A stretch of 64,000 nt of DNA, taken from assembly GCA_036557785.1 (NCBI GenBank), contig DATBGZ010000056.1:1-64000 (forward strand), in the 5' to 3' direction. The notes under the pieces are model-generated. The model made no database searches. It saw only the letters and a list, made by a program, of their open reading frames with translations, and was not told the DNA's origin. A program made the position numbers and the translations under genes. The number at the start of each line of letters is the position of its first letter. Position 1 is the stretch's first letter. The DNA is from DATBGZ01 sp036557785 (GTDB lineage: Bacteria > Actinomycetota > Actinomycetes > Mycobacteriales > Micromonosporaceae). Shown here one piece after another: positions 52,002 to 60,854 of the stretch.

Positions 52002-53894
52002 TCACGGGCGTTGGGTGCAGCGCGGGGCTGAGATGCCATAGCCGGAGACGACGTTGTTCGCGTCCGTGATGATCGCGAGCACGTAGAAGCAGTACTGCTT
52101 GGCCGGGTCGAGATTGTCCACGGTGGCGCTGGTGGTGCCCGCGTCGGCCGAGAACTCCGGAGTTGACGCGTTGCCCCGGTTGAGGTACACGGTGAAGGCG
52201 GCCCGCCCGCCGGAAGGGTCGGTCCAGACCAGGTCGATCGAGCTGCCGTTGTCCTTCAGTTGCGTGATCTCCGGCGCCAGCGCCGGGTCCGGGGTGCTGA
52301 GCGAGAGCGCGCCGCTGGGCAGGGGATTGGTGTAGGACGGCACCCCGTGCAGGGGGCTGGTGGTGTGGCTGAACCCGTTCAACAGCCAGGACCCACCGAT
52401 CCCGAGTACGGTCCCCAGCACCAGCGCGAGGACGGCGAGCAGGACCAGCCGCGGCCACGAGCTGCGCCCCGCCCGATCGCCGCCGTCCCGGCGGACCCGG
52501 CGCGGCTCACCGTACCGTTCGTCGTCGTATTGCTCGTCATCGTATTGCTCGTCATCGTATTGTTTGTCGTCATAGCGATCGCGGTTGTAACCGTGGTCGC
52601 CTATCCGCCGGGGCGGCGCCACCCGGGGCGGCGGCGGGTATGGCGGGTCGGGAAGGGGCCGGATCACCGGCTGGGGTGCGGTCACCGCGCCGGAGATGTC
52701 GCGCAGCGGCGCGGGTGCGGGCGCCGGGCTCACGGCTGCGGTAACAGGTCCGGCCGACACGGCGGTCGCCGCTGGCGACGCGGGGATCGGCGCCAGTGGG
52801 GTCGGCACGGAGGCGACAGGCGCTGGCTGCGGCGGCAGCGACGGGGAGGTCGGCGCGGGCGGCGGGGCAGGCCGCGGCTGGGCCGGGGCAGGTGTCCCGG
52901 GAGCCCCGACCTCTGGCGAGTCGTCGCCCAGCGCTGCGCGTTCCCGCTCGCGGATGAGCTGGGGCTGCCACGACCGGGCCCAGATCCGTGCCTCCGTCAC
53001 AACCCCACGCAACGCGTCGCGCAGCATGGTGGCGTCCGGGAACCGGTCCTCCCGACGCTTGGCCAGACACCGGTCGATGATGGCGAGCAGCTCGGGAGTG
53101 GCGTCGCTGGACCGGATGGGACGCGGCAGATCGGAACGCACCCGACGCAGGTAGGCCAGCGCCGAGTCCGACTCCGGCTCGTCCGCCGCGAACGGGGGCC
53201 GGCCGTCAAGCAGGGTGAACAGGGTCGACCCGAGCGAGTAGATGTCGTCGGCGATCGTGGGCAGCTCACCGTCCAGGACCTGCGGCGAGGCATGCCGGTA
53301 ACTGAAACGTTCGAGTGAACCGGTATGGCCGGCGTCGATGCGGCGGGCCAGCCCGAAGTCGGCCAGCACGTACGAGGTCGGCAGCACGAGGATGTTCTGC
53401 GGTTTGACGTCGCGGTGCAGGACTCCCTGGAGGTGCGCGTACGCCAACGCGTCGGCCACCACCGTGCCCGCGGCCACCACCGCGCTGCTCGGCAGCGGGC
53501 CGTGCACGCGCAACTGATCCTGCAACGAGCCGAGCTCGCAGTACTCCATGACGATGCATCCACGCCCGTCGGGCAGGATCCGGGTATCGAGGACCGTCAC
53601 GATGTTGGGGTGTGACCGTCCCAGCCGTACGGTGATCTCCAGCTCCCGTTGGTAACGGGACGCGGGGACGCCCTCGTTCTCGCCCAGCAGCACCTTCACC
53701 GCGACCGGCCGGTTCACGCCCTCCTGCATGGCGCGATAGACCACGCTGTCGCCACCCGAGGCCACCAGGACGAAGTCGCGGTAGCCCGGCAGCGTGACCG
53801 GCGGCAGACCCGCGGAGTGCGCAGCCGCGGGCGACCAGGCAGCATCGGGCACACCACCGGGGCTGGACCCAGCAGACGTCGCCCCGTGCGGCAC
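52002..53894 (-). CDS. Transmembrane Ser/Thr protein kinase with extracytoplasmic FN3 domain
   Basis: 630 residues. Kinase domain 37-310 with Gly-rich loop (ASGGDSVVY), K67, H160-R-D162 and D179-F-G, all present, so probably active. A Pro/Ala-rich juxtamembrane region (about 340-430), the tandem YDDEQ repeats (about 445-465), a membrane helix (about 485-510), then an FN3-like domain homologous to that at the end of the 43407-44486 protein. The GTG start at 53894 begins just before the kinase fold and no earlier start is supported; it lacks a strong ribosome-binding site. An FHA-like gene precedes it 91 bases upstream. May tune the T7SS or its FN3 partners by phosphorylation; inferred. Confidence 0.88.
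   Translation of the reverse strand: MPHGATSAGSSPGGVPDAAWSPAAAHSAGLPPVTLPGYRDFVLVASGGDSVVYRAMQEGVNRPVAVKVLLGENEGVPASRYQRELEITVRLGRSHPNIVTVLDTRILPDGRGCIVMEYCELGSLQDQLRVHGPLPSSAVVAAGTVVADALAYAHLQGVLHRDVKPQNILVLPTSYVLADFGLARRIDAGHTGSLERFSYRHASPQVLDGELPTIADDIYSLGSTLFTLLDGRPPFAADEPESDSALAYLRRVRSDLPRPIRSSDATPELLAIIDRCLAKRREDRFPDATMLRDALRGVVTEARIWARSWQPQLIRERERAALGDDSPEVGAPGTPAPAQPRPAPPPAPTSPSLPPQPAPVASVPTPLAPIPASPAATAVSAGPVTAAVSPAPAPAPLRDISGAVTAPQPVIRPLPDPPYPPPPRVAPPRRIGDHGYNRDRYDDKQYDDEQYDDEQYDDERYGEPRRVRRDGGDRAGRSSWPRLVLLAVLALVLGTVLGIGGSWLLNGFSHTTSPLHGVPSYTNPLPSGALSLSTPDPALAPEITQLKDNGSSIDLVWTDPSGGRAAFTVYLNRGNASTPEFSADAGTTSATVDNLDPAKQYCFYVLAIITDANNVVSGYGISAPRCTQRP
52516..52575 (-). repeat. 15-base tandem repeat encoding YDDEQ units in the kinase
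   Basis: Four to five 15-base units, reading YDDKQ, YDDEQ, YDDEQ, YDDER on the coding strand, with small differences. They lie in the cytosolic juxtamembrane region and keep the frame, so copy number may vary between strains. Confidence 0.75.
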
Positions 53895-53985
53895 GCCACA
53901 AATCTGCCACAGTGCCGCACGGCGGTCTACCCGCCCCCGGGGCGAGCTACGGCGTGCGGGGCATTCACGCAGGCGTGACCATCCG

Positions 53986-54846
53986 TCACCGTCCCGCCGC
54001 CCGGGCTCTCGCCTCCCGTTCGACCCGTTCGAGATCGTCAATGGTGACCAGGCGGACCTCCGCCGCTCGCCGCCCGATGGCGAACCGGACATTCTGGGCG
54101 CGGCCCGCATTGGGCGAGGTGAACGGGTCGTCGTGCGGGCCGAAGGCGAGTCGGGCGATGATGCGCAGCGCGTCGTCGACGCGCTGCGGGCGGGACAGGT
54201 TCCAGGCGTACCCGTGCCAGCCGAGCACGCGCTCGTAGATCTCGCGGCTCGACGGTGGCCGAGGGTAGTCGTCGGCACCGGTGAGCCAGGGCTCGGCGAG
54301 GGCGAGGGCGACGTACCACTCCCGGCTGCGAGGCTCCAGCGCCGGCGCTGCGCCGGTGACCACGTCGTCCCGGTCGCTGGCCGCCGCCGGGTCAGTGTCC
54401 GCGGCGGCCCGGACAGCGTCGGTATCCTCGGCGGGCGCGAGTACCTCCACCTGGACGGACAGGACGAGGTCGGCGTACTGCCCCGGATCCGGCTCCCGGC
54501 CGCGCAGCACCACGATGCGGTTCTCCCCCTCGTCGAGCAGCGCCGTCATGCCACCGGTCAGCGTGACCCGTCGGGCCCCGCCGGGCGCTTCGAAGAGGCT
54601 GGAGAGTTGGGCCTCGACGGCGCCGCGCCAGCGCAGGCGCACGACCTCGTCGCCGACGATCATCTCGCCGACGAGCCGCGAGACATGCGGTGCGCACCGG
54701 GGCAGCGTCACGGCGCTGTAACTCAGGTCGATATCTCGACTCTCGGTCGGCAGGTAGCCGTCGGGTGAGCGTCCGAACAGGAGGATCTCCCCGGATCCCA
54801 GCGTGACTGGAGGCACCCCGGCGCCCCACATCGTCACCCGCAGCAT
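53986..54846 (-). CDS. FHA-like domain protein next to the kinase
   Basis: 286 residues. N-terminal FHA-like fold (about 15-110): LLFGRSPDGYLP, HVSRLVGEMIVGD, LRWRGAVEAQL, TALLDEGENRIVV. The GRS and VSR positions match the phosphothreonine-binding loops, though the region between is unusual. The second half is helical, with W/Y-rich REWYVALALAEPWLT and basic NVRFAIGRRAAEVRLV, a possible winged helix. ATG 54846, divergent from the glutamate transporter. Pairing with the upstream kinase suggests it reads the kinase's phosphorylation; not shown. Confidence 0.75.
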   Translation of the reverse strand: MLRVTMWGAGVPPVTLGSGEILLFGRSPDGYLPTESRDIDLSYSAVTLPRCAPHVSRLVGEMIVGDEVVRLRWRGAVEAQLSSLFEAPGGARRVTLTGGMTALLDEGENRIVVLRGREPDPGQYADLVLSVQVEVLAPAEDTDAVRAAADTDPAAASDRDDVVTGAAPALEPRSREWYVALALAEPWLTGADDYPRPPSSREIYERVLGWHGYAWNLSRPQRVDDALRIIARLAFGPHDDPFTSPNAGRAQNVRFAIGRRAAEVRLVTIDDLERVEREARARAAGR

Positions 54847-55032
54847 CCGCCACTCCCTCGGTCGATGTCACGCCTGATCGCTGTCCACCCCGCGGCTGGA
54901 GACCATGGTGGCGCCATCCTCTGGTCTAGCTCAAGCCGGCGGCGTCCACCATCCGTGACGCGACACACTCTGTCCACCACGTCCCCGCCCGGCATCCCCG
55001 CGATGACGACCGACAACCGACCGGGAGAGTCC

Positions 55033-55773
55033 ATGACCGCGCCGCTGATCGAGCTTCGCCGCGTGAACAAGCATTTCGGCCAGGTGCACGTGCTGCGCGA
55101 CGTCGACCTCGTCGTCCCGCGTGGCGAGGTGCTCGTCGTCGTCGGCCCGTCGGGCTCGGGCAAGTCGACCCTGTGCCGGTCGATCAACCGCCTGGAGACG
55201 ATCGACTCGGGCGAGATCCGCTTCGACGGCCTGCCGCTGCCGGAGGAGGGGCGGGCGCTGGCCCGGCTGCGCAGCCAGGTGGGCATGGTGTTCCAGTCGT
55301 TCAACCTGTTCGCGCACATGACGATCCTGGACAACGTCGCGCTCGGCCCGATCAAGGTACGCCGGGAGCGCCGGTCGTTAGCCCGGGAGCGGGCGATGGA
55401 GCTGCTCGCCCGGGTGGGCATCGCGGACCAGGCAAGCAAGCACCCCGCGCAGCTCTCGGGCGGGCAGCAGCAGCGGGCCGCCATCGCACGGGCCCTGGCC
55501 ATGCAGCCCAAAGCGATGCTCTTCGACGAGCCGACCAGCTCGCTCGACCCGGAGATGGTCGGCGAGGTGCTGGACGTCATGACGAACCTCGCCGCGGAGG
55601 GCATGACGATGATCGTCGTGACGCACGAGATGGGCTTCGCGCGCCATGCCGCGAACCGGGTGGCCTTCATGGCCGATGGCCAGCTCGTCGAACAGGCACC
55701 GCCCGCGGAGTTCTTCGCCGCTCCGACCAGCGACCGGGCCCGCGACTTCCTGTCCAAGGTCCTGACGCACTGA
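55033..55773 (+). CDS. gluA: Glutamate-type amino acid ABC transporter, ATP-binding protein
   Basis: 246 residues. Walker A GPSGSGKST, Q-loop (MVFQSFNLF), signature LSGGQQQR, Walker B AMLFDEP, switch His (VVTHEMGFA). The gene order ATPase, binding protein, permease, permease is that of gluABCD in Corynebacterium, and the protein sequence is of the polar amino acid class (GlnQ/GluA). ATG 55033 with GGGAGAG upstream; a further ATG at 55003 is possible. Substrate specificity is inferred from operon type. Confidence 0.9.
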   Translation: MTAPLIELRRVNKHFGQVHVLRDVDLVVPRGEVLVVVGPSGSGKSTLCRSINRLETIDSGEIRFDGLPLPEEGRALARLRSQVGMVFQSFNLFAHMTILDNVALGPIKVRRERRSLARERAMELLARVGIADQASKHPAQLSGGQQQRAAIARALAMQPKAMLFDEPTSSLDPEMVGEVLDVMTNLAAEGMTMIVVTHEMGFARHAANRVAFMADGQLVEQAPPAEFFAAPTSDRARDFLSKVLTH

Positions 55774-55848
55774 CTTTGATATTTGGGTCCCTCGTATCTC
55801 CGGGCACGAACCGTGGCCGGTGAACCGGATGGGAACTGAGGAGGAAAG

Positions 55849-56739
55849 ATGCGACTGACACGCGCCGCGGCGGTCGGCACCGTCCTGGCCCTGGGCCTGG
55901 GCATGCTGGCGGCCTGTGGCAATGACGAACCGGAGAGCGGACCGCCGGCGGCGTCCGTGACCTTCCCGGCCGGCACGACCATGGCCAAGCTCCACGACGC
56001 CCAGAAGATCACGATCGGCACCAAGTTCGACCAGCCCGGCTTCGGACTGGCCGACCTGAACGGCAAGCCGCAGGGATTCGACGTCGAGATCGGCAAGATC
56101 ATCGCATCCGAGCTCGGCATCCCGGCCGACAACATCGACTGGGTGGAGACGCCGTCGGCGGTGCGGGAGGAGTACCTCGAGACCGGTCGGGTCGACATGG
56201 TGGTGGCGACCTACACCATCAACGACGCCCGCAAGCAGCGGATCGACTTCGCTGGGCCGTACTACGTCGCGGGTCAGCAGATCATGACGCGGGCCGACGA
56301 CAACTCCATCAACGGACCCGACGACTTCCGCAACGGCGACAAGAAGGTCTGCTCGGTCACCGGCTCCACGCCGGCGGCGAACATCGTCAACTACCTGAAG
56401 GACCAGGCCACCCAACTCGTGCTCTTCGACACGTACGACAAGTGCCTGGACCCGCTGCGCAACGGTGACGTGGACGCGGTGACCACGGACAACGTGATCC
56501 TGCTCGGCTATGTCTCCCAGTCGCCGCAGGACTTCAAGTTGGTCGGTTCGAAGTTCACCGTCGAGCCGTACGGCATCGGGGTCAAGAAGGGCGACGACGC
56601 TTTCCGCAGCTTCGTCAACGACGTGCTCGAGAAGATCTTCGCCGATGGCCGGTACGCCAAGGCGTGGACCGACACCGCCGGCAAGTTCGACCCCACGGTG
56701 CCGGAGGCACCCAAGGTCGACCGGTACACGTCCTCGTAG
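55849..56739 (+). CDS. gluB: Glutamate-type ABC transporter, lipoprotein binding subunit
   Basis: 296 residues. Signal peptide with lipobox LAAC ending at C23; then the periplasmic-binding-protein class 3 fold, IGTKFDQPGFGLADLNGKPQ, FDVEIGKIIASELGI, VDMVVATYTINDARKQRIDF, SVTGSTPAANIV. GAGGAGGAAAG lies just upstream of ATG. The pattern fits glutamate or glutamine rather than basic amino acids. 75 bases after gluA. Confidence 0.9.
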   Translation: MRLTRAAAVGTVLALGLGMLAACGNDEPESGPPAASVTFPAGTTMAKLHDAQKITIGTKFDQPGFGLADLNGKPQGFDVEIGKIIASELGIPADNIDWVETPSAVREEYLETGRVDMVVATYTINDARKQRIDFAGPYYVAGQQIMTRADDNSINGPDDFRNGDKKVCSVTGSTPAANIVNYLKDQATQLVLFDTYDKCLDPLRNGDVDAVTTDNVILLGYVSQSPQDFKLVGSKFTVEPYGIGVKKGDDAFRSFVNDVLEKIFADGRYAKAWTDTAGKFDPTVPEAPKVDRYTSS

Positions 56740-56821
56740 CACAGAGCCGCCGTGCGGCCTGGCGCCACGTCCGGCCAGGCCGTACGGCCCGTCTTCGCAC
56801 CGACGTTGGAGGCTGATTGGC

Positions 56822-57526
56822 GTGGACGTTCTCATCGAGCGATTCCATCTCTTCTTCGACGGCTTCCTGCTCACCCTGCAGGTCTGCGTCGTGGCGGGTG
56901 TGCTCGCCCTCGCCTTCGGCATAGTCGCCGCGGTGTGCCGCATCTCGCCGATCCCGCCGCTGCGGTGGCTGGGCACCGCCTACGTCACGGTCTTCCGTAA
57001 CGTCCCACTGACCGTGGTGCTGTTCTTCACGGTCTTCGGTCTGCCGATCATTGGCAACCGGGCCGAGTTCCTCAAGATCCATGGGCTGGACCGGTTGTTC
57101 CCACGACTGACCATCGACCTGCCCTATTTCAGGCTCGTCTGCCTGGGGCTGGCGATCTACACCGGAGCGTTCGTCTGCGAGGCGCTGCGCAGCGGTGTCA
57201 ACGCGGTCGCCTCTGGTCAGTCCGAGGCGGCTCGTGCTCTCGGCCTGACATTCATCCAGAACCTGCGATATGTCGTGCTGCCCCAGGCATGGAAGGCGGC
57301 GATCGTGCCCCTCGGCACGGTGCTCGTGGCGATGGCGAAGAACTCGGCACTCGCGGGCTTCTTCGGGCTGGTCGGTGACCTGTCCGCGACCATGCAGACG
57401 CTCGTCTCGCAGGAGGGCGAGCCGCTGATCCCCGTCATGATCGGGATCTCATTCTGGTACCTGCTCATGACCATCCCCGCAAGCCTTGTGCTGGACACGG
57501 TCGAGAGACGAAGGAAGCTCGCATGA
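56822..57526 (+). CDS. gluC: Glutamate-type ABC transporter permease 1
   Basis: 234 residues with about five membrane helices. The EAA loop (SEAARALGLTFIQNLRYVVLPQAW) is the coupling site for GluA, and FRNVPLTVVLFFTVFG is the usual first-half pattern. GTG 56822 is chosen for GGAGG 11 bases upstream; the frame is open further upstream but is not membrane-like. Stop overlaps the next ATG (ATGA). Confidence 0.88.
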   Translation: MDVLIERFHLFFDGFLLTLQVCVVAGVLALAFGIVAAVCRISPIPPLRWLGTAYVTVFRNVPLTVVLFFTVFGLPIIGNRAEFLKIHGLDRLFPRLTIDLPYFRLVCLGLAIYTGAFVCEALRSGVNAVASGQSEAARALGLTFIQNLRYVVLPQAWKAAIVPLGTVLVAMAKNSALAGFFGLVGDLSATMQTLVSQEGEPLIPVMIGISFWYLLMTIPASLVLDTVERRRKLA

Positions 57527-58503
57527 GCCGCGCCGAGGTCGACGTCGAGCTCAGCCTCCATACGTCGCGTCGACGAGGCCGGGCCCCGAGCGCCAGCGTC
57601 CTCTACGACGCCCCAGGGCCGCGTGCTCGCCGCACCATCTGGATCGGCAGCGCGCTGGCCGCCGCCGTGGTCCTCTTCCTCGGGTGGCGCTTCGTGTACC
57701 GGCCGCTGGAGGCCACCGGCCAGTTCTCGCTCGACCTGTGGGGTCCGTTCGTCGACTCGTCCAACAACCATTGCCCGGGGGCAGTGCCCCACTGCTTCGA
57801 CCAGATCTGGCCCAGGCTCGGCCAGGGCCTGCTCGCGACTCTCCGGGCCGCCGGGCTGGCGATCCTCGCCTCGCTCGTCTTCGGCCTGGCCCTGGCCGGC
57901 CTGCGCATCCAACTCAAGCACCTCATGACGCGCCGCTACCGGCACCTACCGGCACCGCTCGCGTGGAGCGCGCGCGGGCTCACCGTGGGGCTCAACGGTC
58001 TGACCCGGGTCTGCGTCGAGGTGCTGCGTGGCATGCCGGTCGTCATCACGATCTTCTTCGTGGCCCGCGGCCTGCCCGAACTCGGCCTGCCACCGCAAGC
58101 CACGATGTGGTATCTCGTCATCGGCCTGACGCTCTACAACGCGATCGTGATCGCGGAGGTCGTACGGTCGGGCATGGAGGGGCTGCCGAAGGGCCAACGC
58201 GAGGCGGCGTCCTCACTCGGCCTCTCCTCGACCCAGACCATCACCCTCGTGCTGCTTCCCCAAGCCGTACGGATCATGCTGCCCGCGATCATCAGTCAGC
58301 TTGTCGTGGTGCTGAAGGACACCTCGCTGGGCTTCATCATCAGCTACAACGAGCTGCTCAACATCGGCAAGCTGGCGATCCAGTTGCTGCACAACCCGCT
58401 GCAGATGTACTTCGTGATCGGCCTTACCTACCTTGCCTTCAACTACGCCCTGTCGCGCCTCGCCGACTGGACCCAACGGCGCCTGGCCCGCGGCGGGGTC
58501 TGA
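57523..58503 (+). CDS. gluD: Glutamate-type ABC transporter permease 2
   Basis: 326 residues, longer than permease 1, with a soluble N-terminus, a membrane helix and a loop of about 50 residues with two Cys (NNHCPGAVPHCFDQ) before the permease core. EAA loop: QREAASSLGLSSTQTITLVLLPQA. Starts in the ATGA overlap with gluC, giving a 1:1 stoichiometry as needed for the heterodimeric channel. The stop is followed by 164 bases with no gene before the response regulator. Confidence 0.88.
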   Translation: MSRAEVDVELSLHTSRRRGRAPSASVLYDAPGPRARRTIWIGSALAAAVVLFLGWRFVYRPLEATGQFSLDLWGPFVDSSNNHCPGAVPHCFDQIWPRLGQGLLATLRAAGLAILASLVFGLALAGLRIQLKHLMTRRYRHLPAPLAWSARGLTVGLNGLTRVCVEVLRGMPVVITIFFVARGLPELGLPPQATMWYLVIGLTLYNAIVIAEVVRSGMEGLPKGQREAASSLGLSSTQTITLVLLPQAVRIMLPAIISQLVVVLKDTSLGFIISYNELLNIGKLAIQLLHNPLQMYFVIGLTYLAFNYALSRLADWTQRRLARGGV

Positions 58504-58667
58504 GGACCGCGGCCCGGGCCTGGAAGCCGCCCTCTTCCGGACCCGGGCCGCGGGACGATGCCTCCGATCGATCCTGGCACCCATCGACCAACGAAACGGC
58601 AACATCCGGTTTCCCCGGCTAACCACACCCGTCTAGTCTTCGCTCAGGCAACAGGCCAGGAGTCGCG

Positions 58668-59411
58668 ATGAAGCTGCTCGTCGTCGAGGACGACAACCGG
58701 GTGATGGCCGCGCTCCGCGCGGTGCTCGCCCAGCACGGGCTCGAGGTGGCCTGCGCCAGCACCGGCGAACAGGCCATCGAGCTGATCGCCGACGGCCCCG
58801 ACGCGGTCCTGCTCGACCTGGGATTGCCCGACCGCGATGGCTTCAAGGTCTGTGCGCAGATCCGCAAGATCTCCAGCGTTCCGATCATCGTGGTGACCGC
58901 GCGCGCGGACGCTCGCTCCCGCGTGCACGGCCTCAACCTCGGCGCGGACGACTACATCACCAAGCCGTACCACGTGGCCGAGCTCGTCGCGCGCATCCAC
59001 GCGGTGACGCGGCGAGCCCGGGCCACCGATTCGTCCGCCGCGACATCCGGCAACTCCGGTGATCCGTCGTCGCGGGACGCGGTGCTGATCTTCGGTGCGG
59101 TGCGCATCGACCCGCTGGCGCGGGTGGTCACCGTCGACGGCGAGCCGGTGCATCTGACGGTGAAGGAGTTCGACATCTTGGCGGTGCTCGCGCGCCGGCC
59201 GGGCGTCGTCTTCCGGCGCGAGCAGCTCCTGAGCGAGATCTGGAGCACCGCCTGGGATGGCGCCGCGCGCTCCCTGGAAGTGCACGTCGCGTCGCTGCGG
59301 CAGAAGCTGGGTGTGTCGGGCCTCATCGATACCGTCCGCGGGGTCGGCTACCGGCTGGCACAGCCGGTCACCGCGACAGACCCGTCCGCGTGCCCGAGCC
59401 CCGTGGCCTAG
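58668..59411 (+). CDS. OmpR-family response regulator
   Basis: 247 residues. Receiver domain with D50 (AVLLDLGLPDRDGF), acidic pair E7/D8/D9, K near 104 (TKPYH). A Ser/Ala-rich linker (about 118-140), then the winged-helix DNA-binding domain with recognition helix (AARSLEVHVASLRQKLG) and wing (LIDTVRGVGYRL). ATG with CAGGAG 8 bases upstream. Cognate sensor kinase is 6 bases downstream. Probable targets include the glutamate transporter upstream; inferred. Confidence 0.93.
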   Translation: MKLLVVEDDNRVMAALRAVLAQHGLEVACASTGEQAIELIADGPDAVLLDLGLPDRDGFKVCAQIRKISSVPIIVVTARADARSRVHGLNLGADDYITKPYHVAELVARIHAVTRRARATDSSAATSGNSGDPSSRDAVLIFGAVRIDPLARVVTVDGEPVHLTVKEFDILAVLARRPGVVFRREQLLSEIWSTAWDGAARSLEVHVASLRQKLGVSGLIDTVRGVGYRLAQPVTATDPSACPSPVA

Positions 59412-59417
59412 TCCGCC

Positions 59418-60854
59418 ATGCGCAGGCGTCTCGTCGTCCTGCTCGCCCTGCTGATGGGCTTCGTGCTCGCCGCGCTCTCCGTCGCGTTCGGACGCAGTTA
59501 TGCCGCGACCCGCCAGCAGGAGATGTTCGTCGATCGCCTGCAGGACACCAGCCAGTTCGCCGACATCGCGCAACAGGCGACGACCGCCGCGGCCCTCGAC
59601 GCGCTGCGGGATTACCTGGACCGCTACAGCGATCTTTACGGCATCACGGTCGCGGTGGTCAGCCCCGCGGGCACGACCTGGGCGCTCGCCGGTCGGCTCG
59701 GCGACCTCACCCGCCAGGAGACGACGCAAGAGTTCGCCGAGGCGGCCGCGGGCCACCAGAGTGCGGCCCCGGCCACGCTATGGCCGTGGCAGGACGGTGT
59801 CCTGGTGGTGGCAGTGCCGGTGCTGCGCGGTGACACGGTAGCGGCCGTGGCGATCACCGTCTCGAGTAGCGCCCGGCTGCGGGCGACGCTCGGCCGCGAC
59901 CTGGCATTGATCGTGGTCATCGACCTCGCGGTGATGGTGCTGCTCGTGGCGCTCGCCATGCGGCTGGCTGACTGGGTGCTGCGGCCGGTCTTCGTCCTCG
60001 ACGCGGCGGCCCGGGCGATCAGTACCGGGGACCGGAGCGTGCGCGTGGGCGGTCTGTCCGGCCCGGTCGAGCTGCGGCGACTCTCCAACACGTTCAACGG
60101 GATGGCGGCCGCCGTCGACCTGGCCATGCAGCGCCAGGAGGAGTTCGTGGCCGACGCTTCACACCAGTTGCGCAACCCACTCGTCGCCCTGGTGCTGCGC
60201 CTCGACGCCCTCGCCATCGGCCTCGACGGGCCGCGAGCCGACCAGGTGCGCCTCGCTCGCGAGGAGTGCAGCCGCCTGGAGGCCATCCTCGACGAGCTGC
60301 TCGAGCTCGCCACGACGGTGCACGTCGCGGCCCGGCCACGACCGGTGGATCTCGCCGAGCTCGTCGACGTCAGGGTCCCGGCGTGGCGACCGATGGCCGA
60401 CCGGCGTGAGGTGCACCTATTTCAGTCCATCAGCAGCACGCCCGCGGTCTGGGGTCTGGTCGACCCTGTGCTGATCTCCTCTGCGCTGGACGCGGTGCTC
60501 GATAACGCGGTGAAGTTCACCCCGACCAGTGGCCGCGTCGCGGTCCGGGTGGGCGAGGACCCTGACGCCGCTACCGTCGAGGTGACCGATAGCGGGCCGG
60601 GGTTGGGCACGGAGGATCTCACGCACATCGGCGACCGGTTCTGGCGCAGCGCGGCGAGCCAGAACATCCCGGGCTCCGGACTGGGCCTTTCCATTGCCCA
60701 GACGCTCCTGCGGGCGACCGGCGCCGAGATCGCCTTCTCTGCCGCGACCCCGCACGGGCTGTGCGTGCGGATCCGGATGCCGCGCGCCGAGCCGGGACGG
60801 GACGAGGGGCCCCTGGAATCCGCACCAGGCGTGAGCGCCGCAGGCGCGCCATGA
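59418..60854 (+). CDS. Sensor histidine kinase
   Basis: 478 residues. Two membrane helices (about 5-26 and 162-182) enclose an extracytoplasmic sensor of about 135 residues; HAMP about 183-235; DHp with H249 (ADASHQLRNPLVAL); N box LDNAVKFTP, G1 VTDSGPGLG, G2 GSGLGLSIAQ. ATG 59418. The end overlaps the ATG of the TAXI gene by four bases, so the solute-binding protein is made with the kinase and is a likely periplasm-side signal input. Confidence 0.92.
   Translation: MRRRLVVLLALLMGFVLAALSVAFGRSYAATRQQEMFVDRLQDTSQFADIAQQATTAAALDALRDYLDRYSDLYGITVAVVSPAGTTWALAGRLGDLTRQETTQEFAEAAAGHQSAAPATLWPWQDGVLVVAVPVLRGDTVAAVAITVSSSARLRATLGRDLALIVVIDLAVMVLLVALAMRLADWVLRPVFVLDAAARAISTGDRSVRVGGLSGPVELRRLSNTFNGMAAAVDLAMQRQEEFVADASHQLRNPLVALVLRLDALAIGLDGPRADQVRLAREECSRLEAILDELLELATTVHVAARPRPVDLAELVDVRVPAWRPMADRREVHLFQSISSTPAVWGLVDPVLISSALDAVLDNAVKFTPTSGRVAVRVGEDPDAATVEVTDSGPGLGTEDLTHIGDRFWRSAASQNIPGSGLGLSIAQTLLRATGAEIAFSAATPHGLCVRIRMPRAEPGRDEGPLESAPGVSAAGAP

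Noticed and set aside
53895..54278. N-terminal extension of the kinase to 54278
   Set aside because: It would overlap the FHA-like gene and is Arg/Ser-rich without structure; the GTG at 53894 is the last start before the kinase fold.
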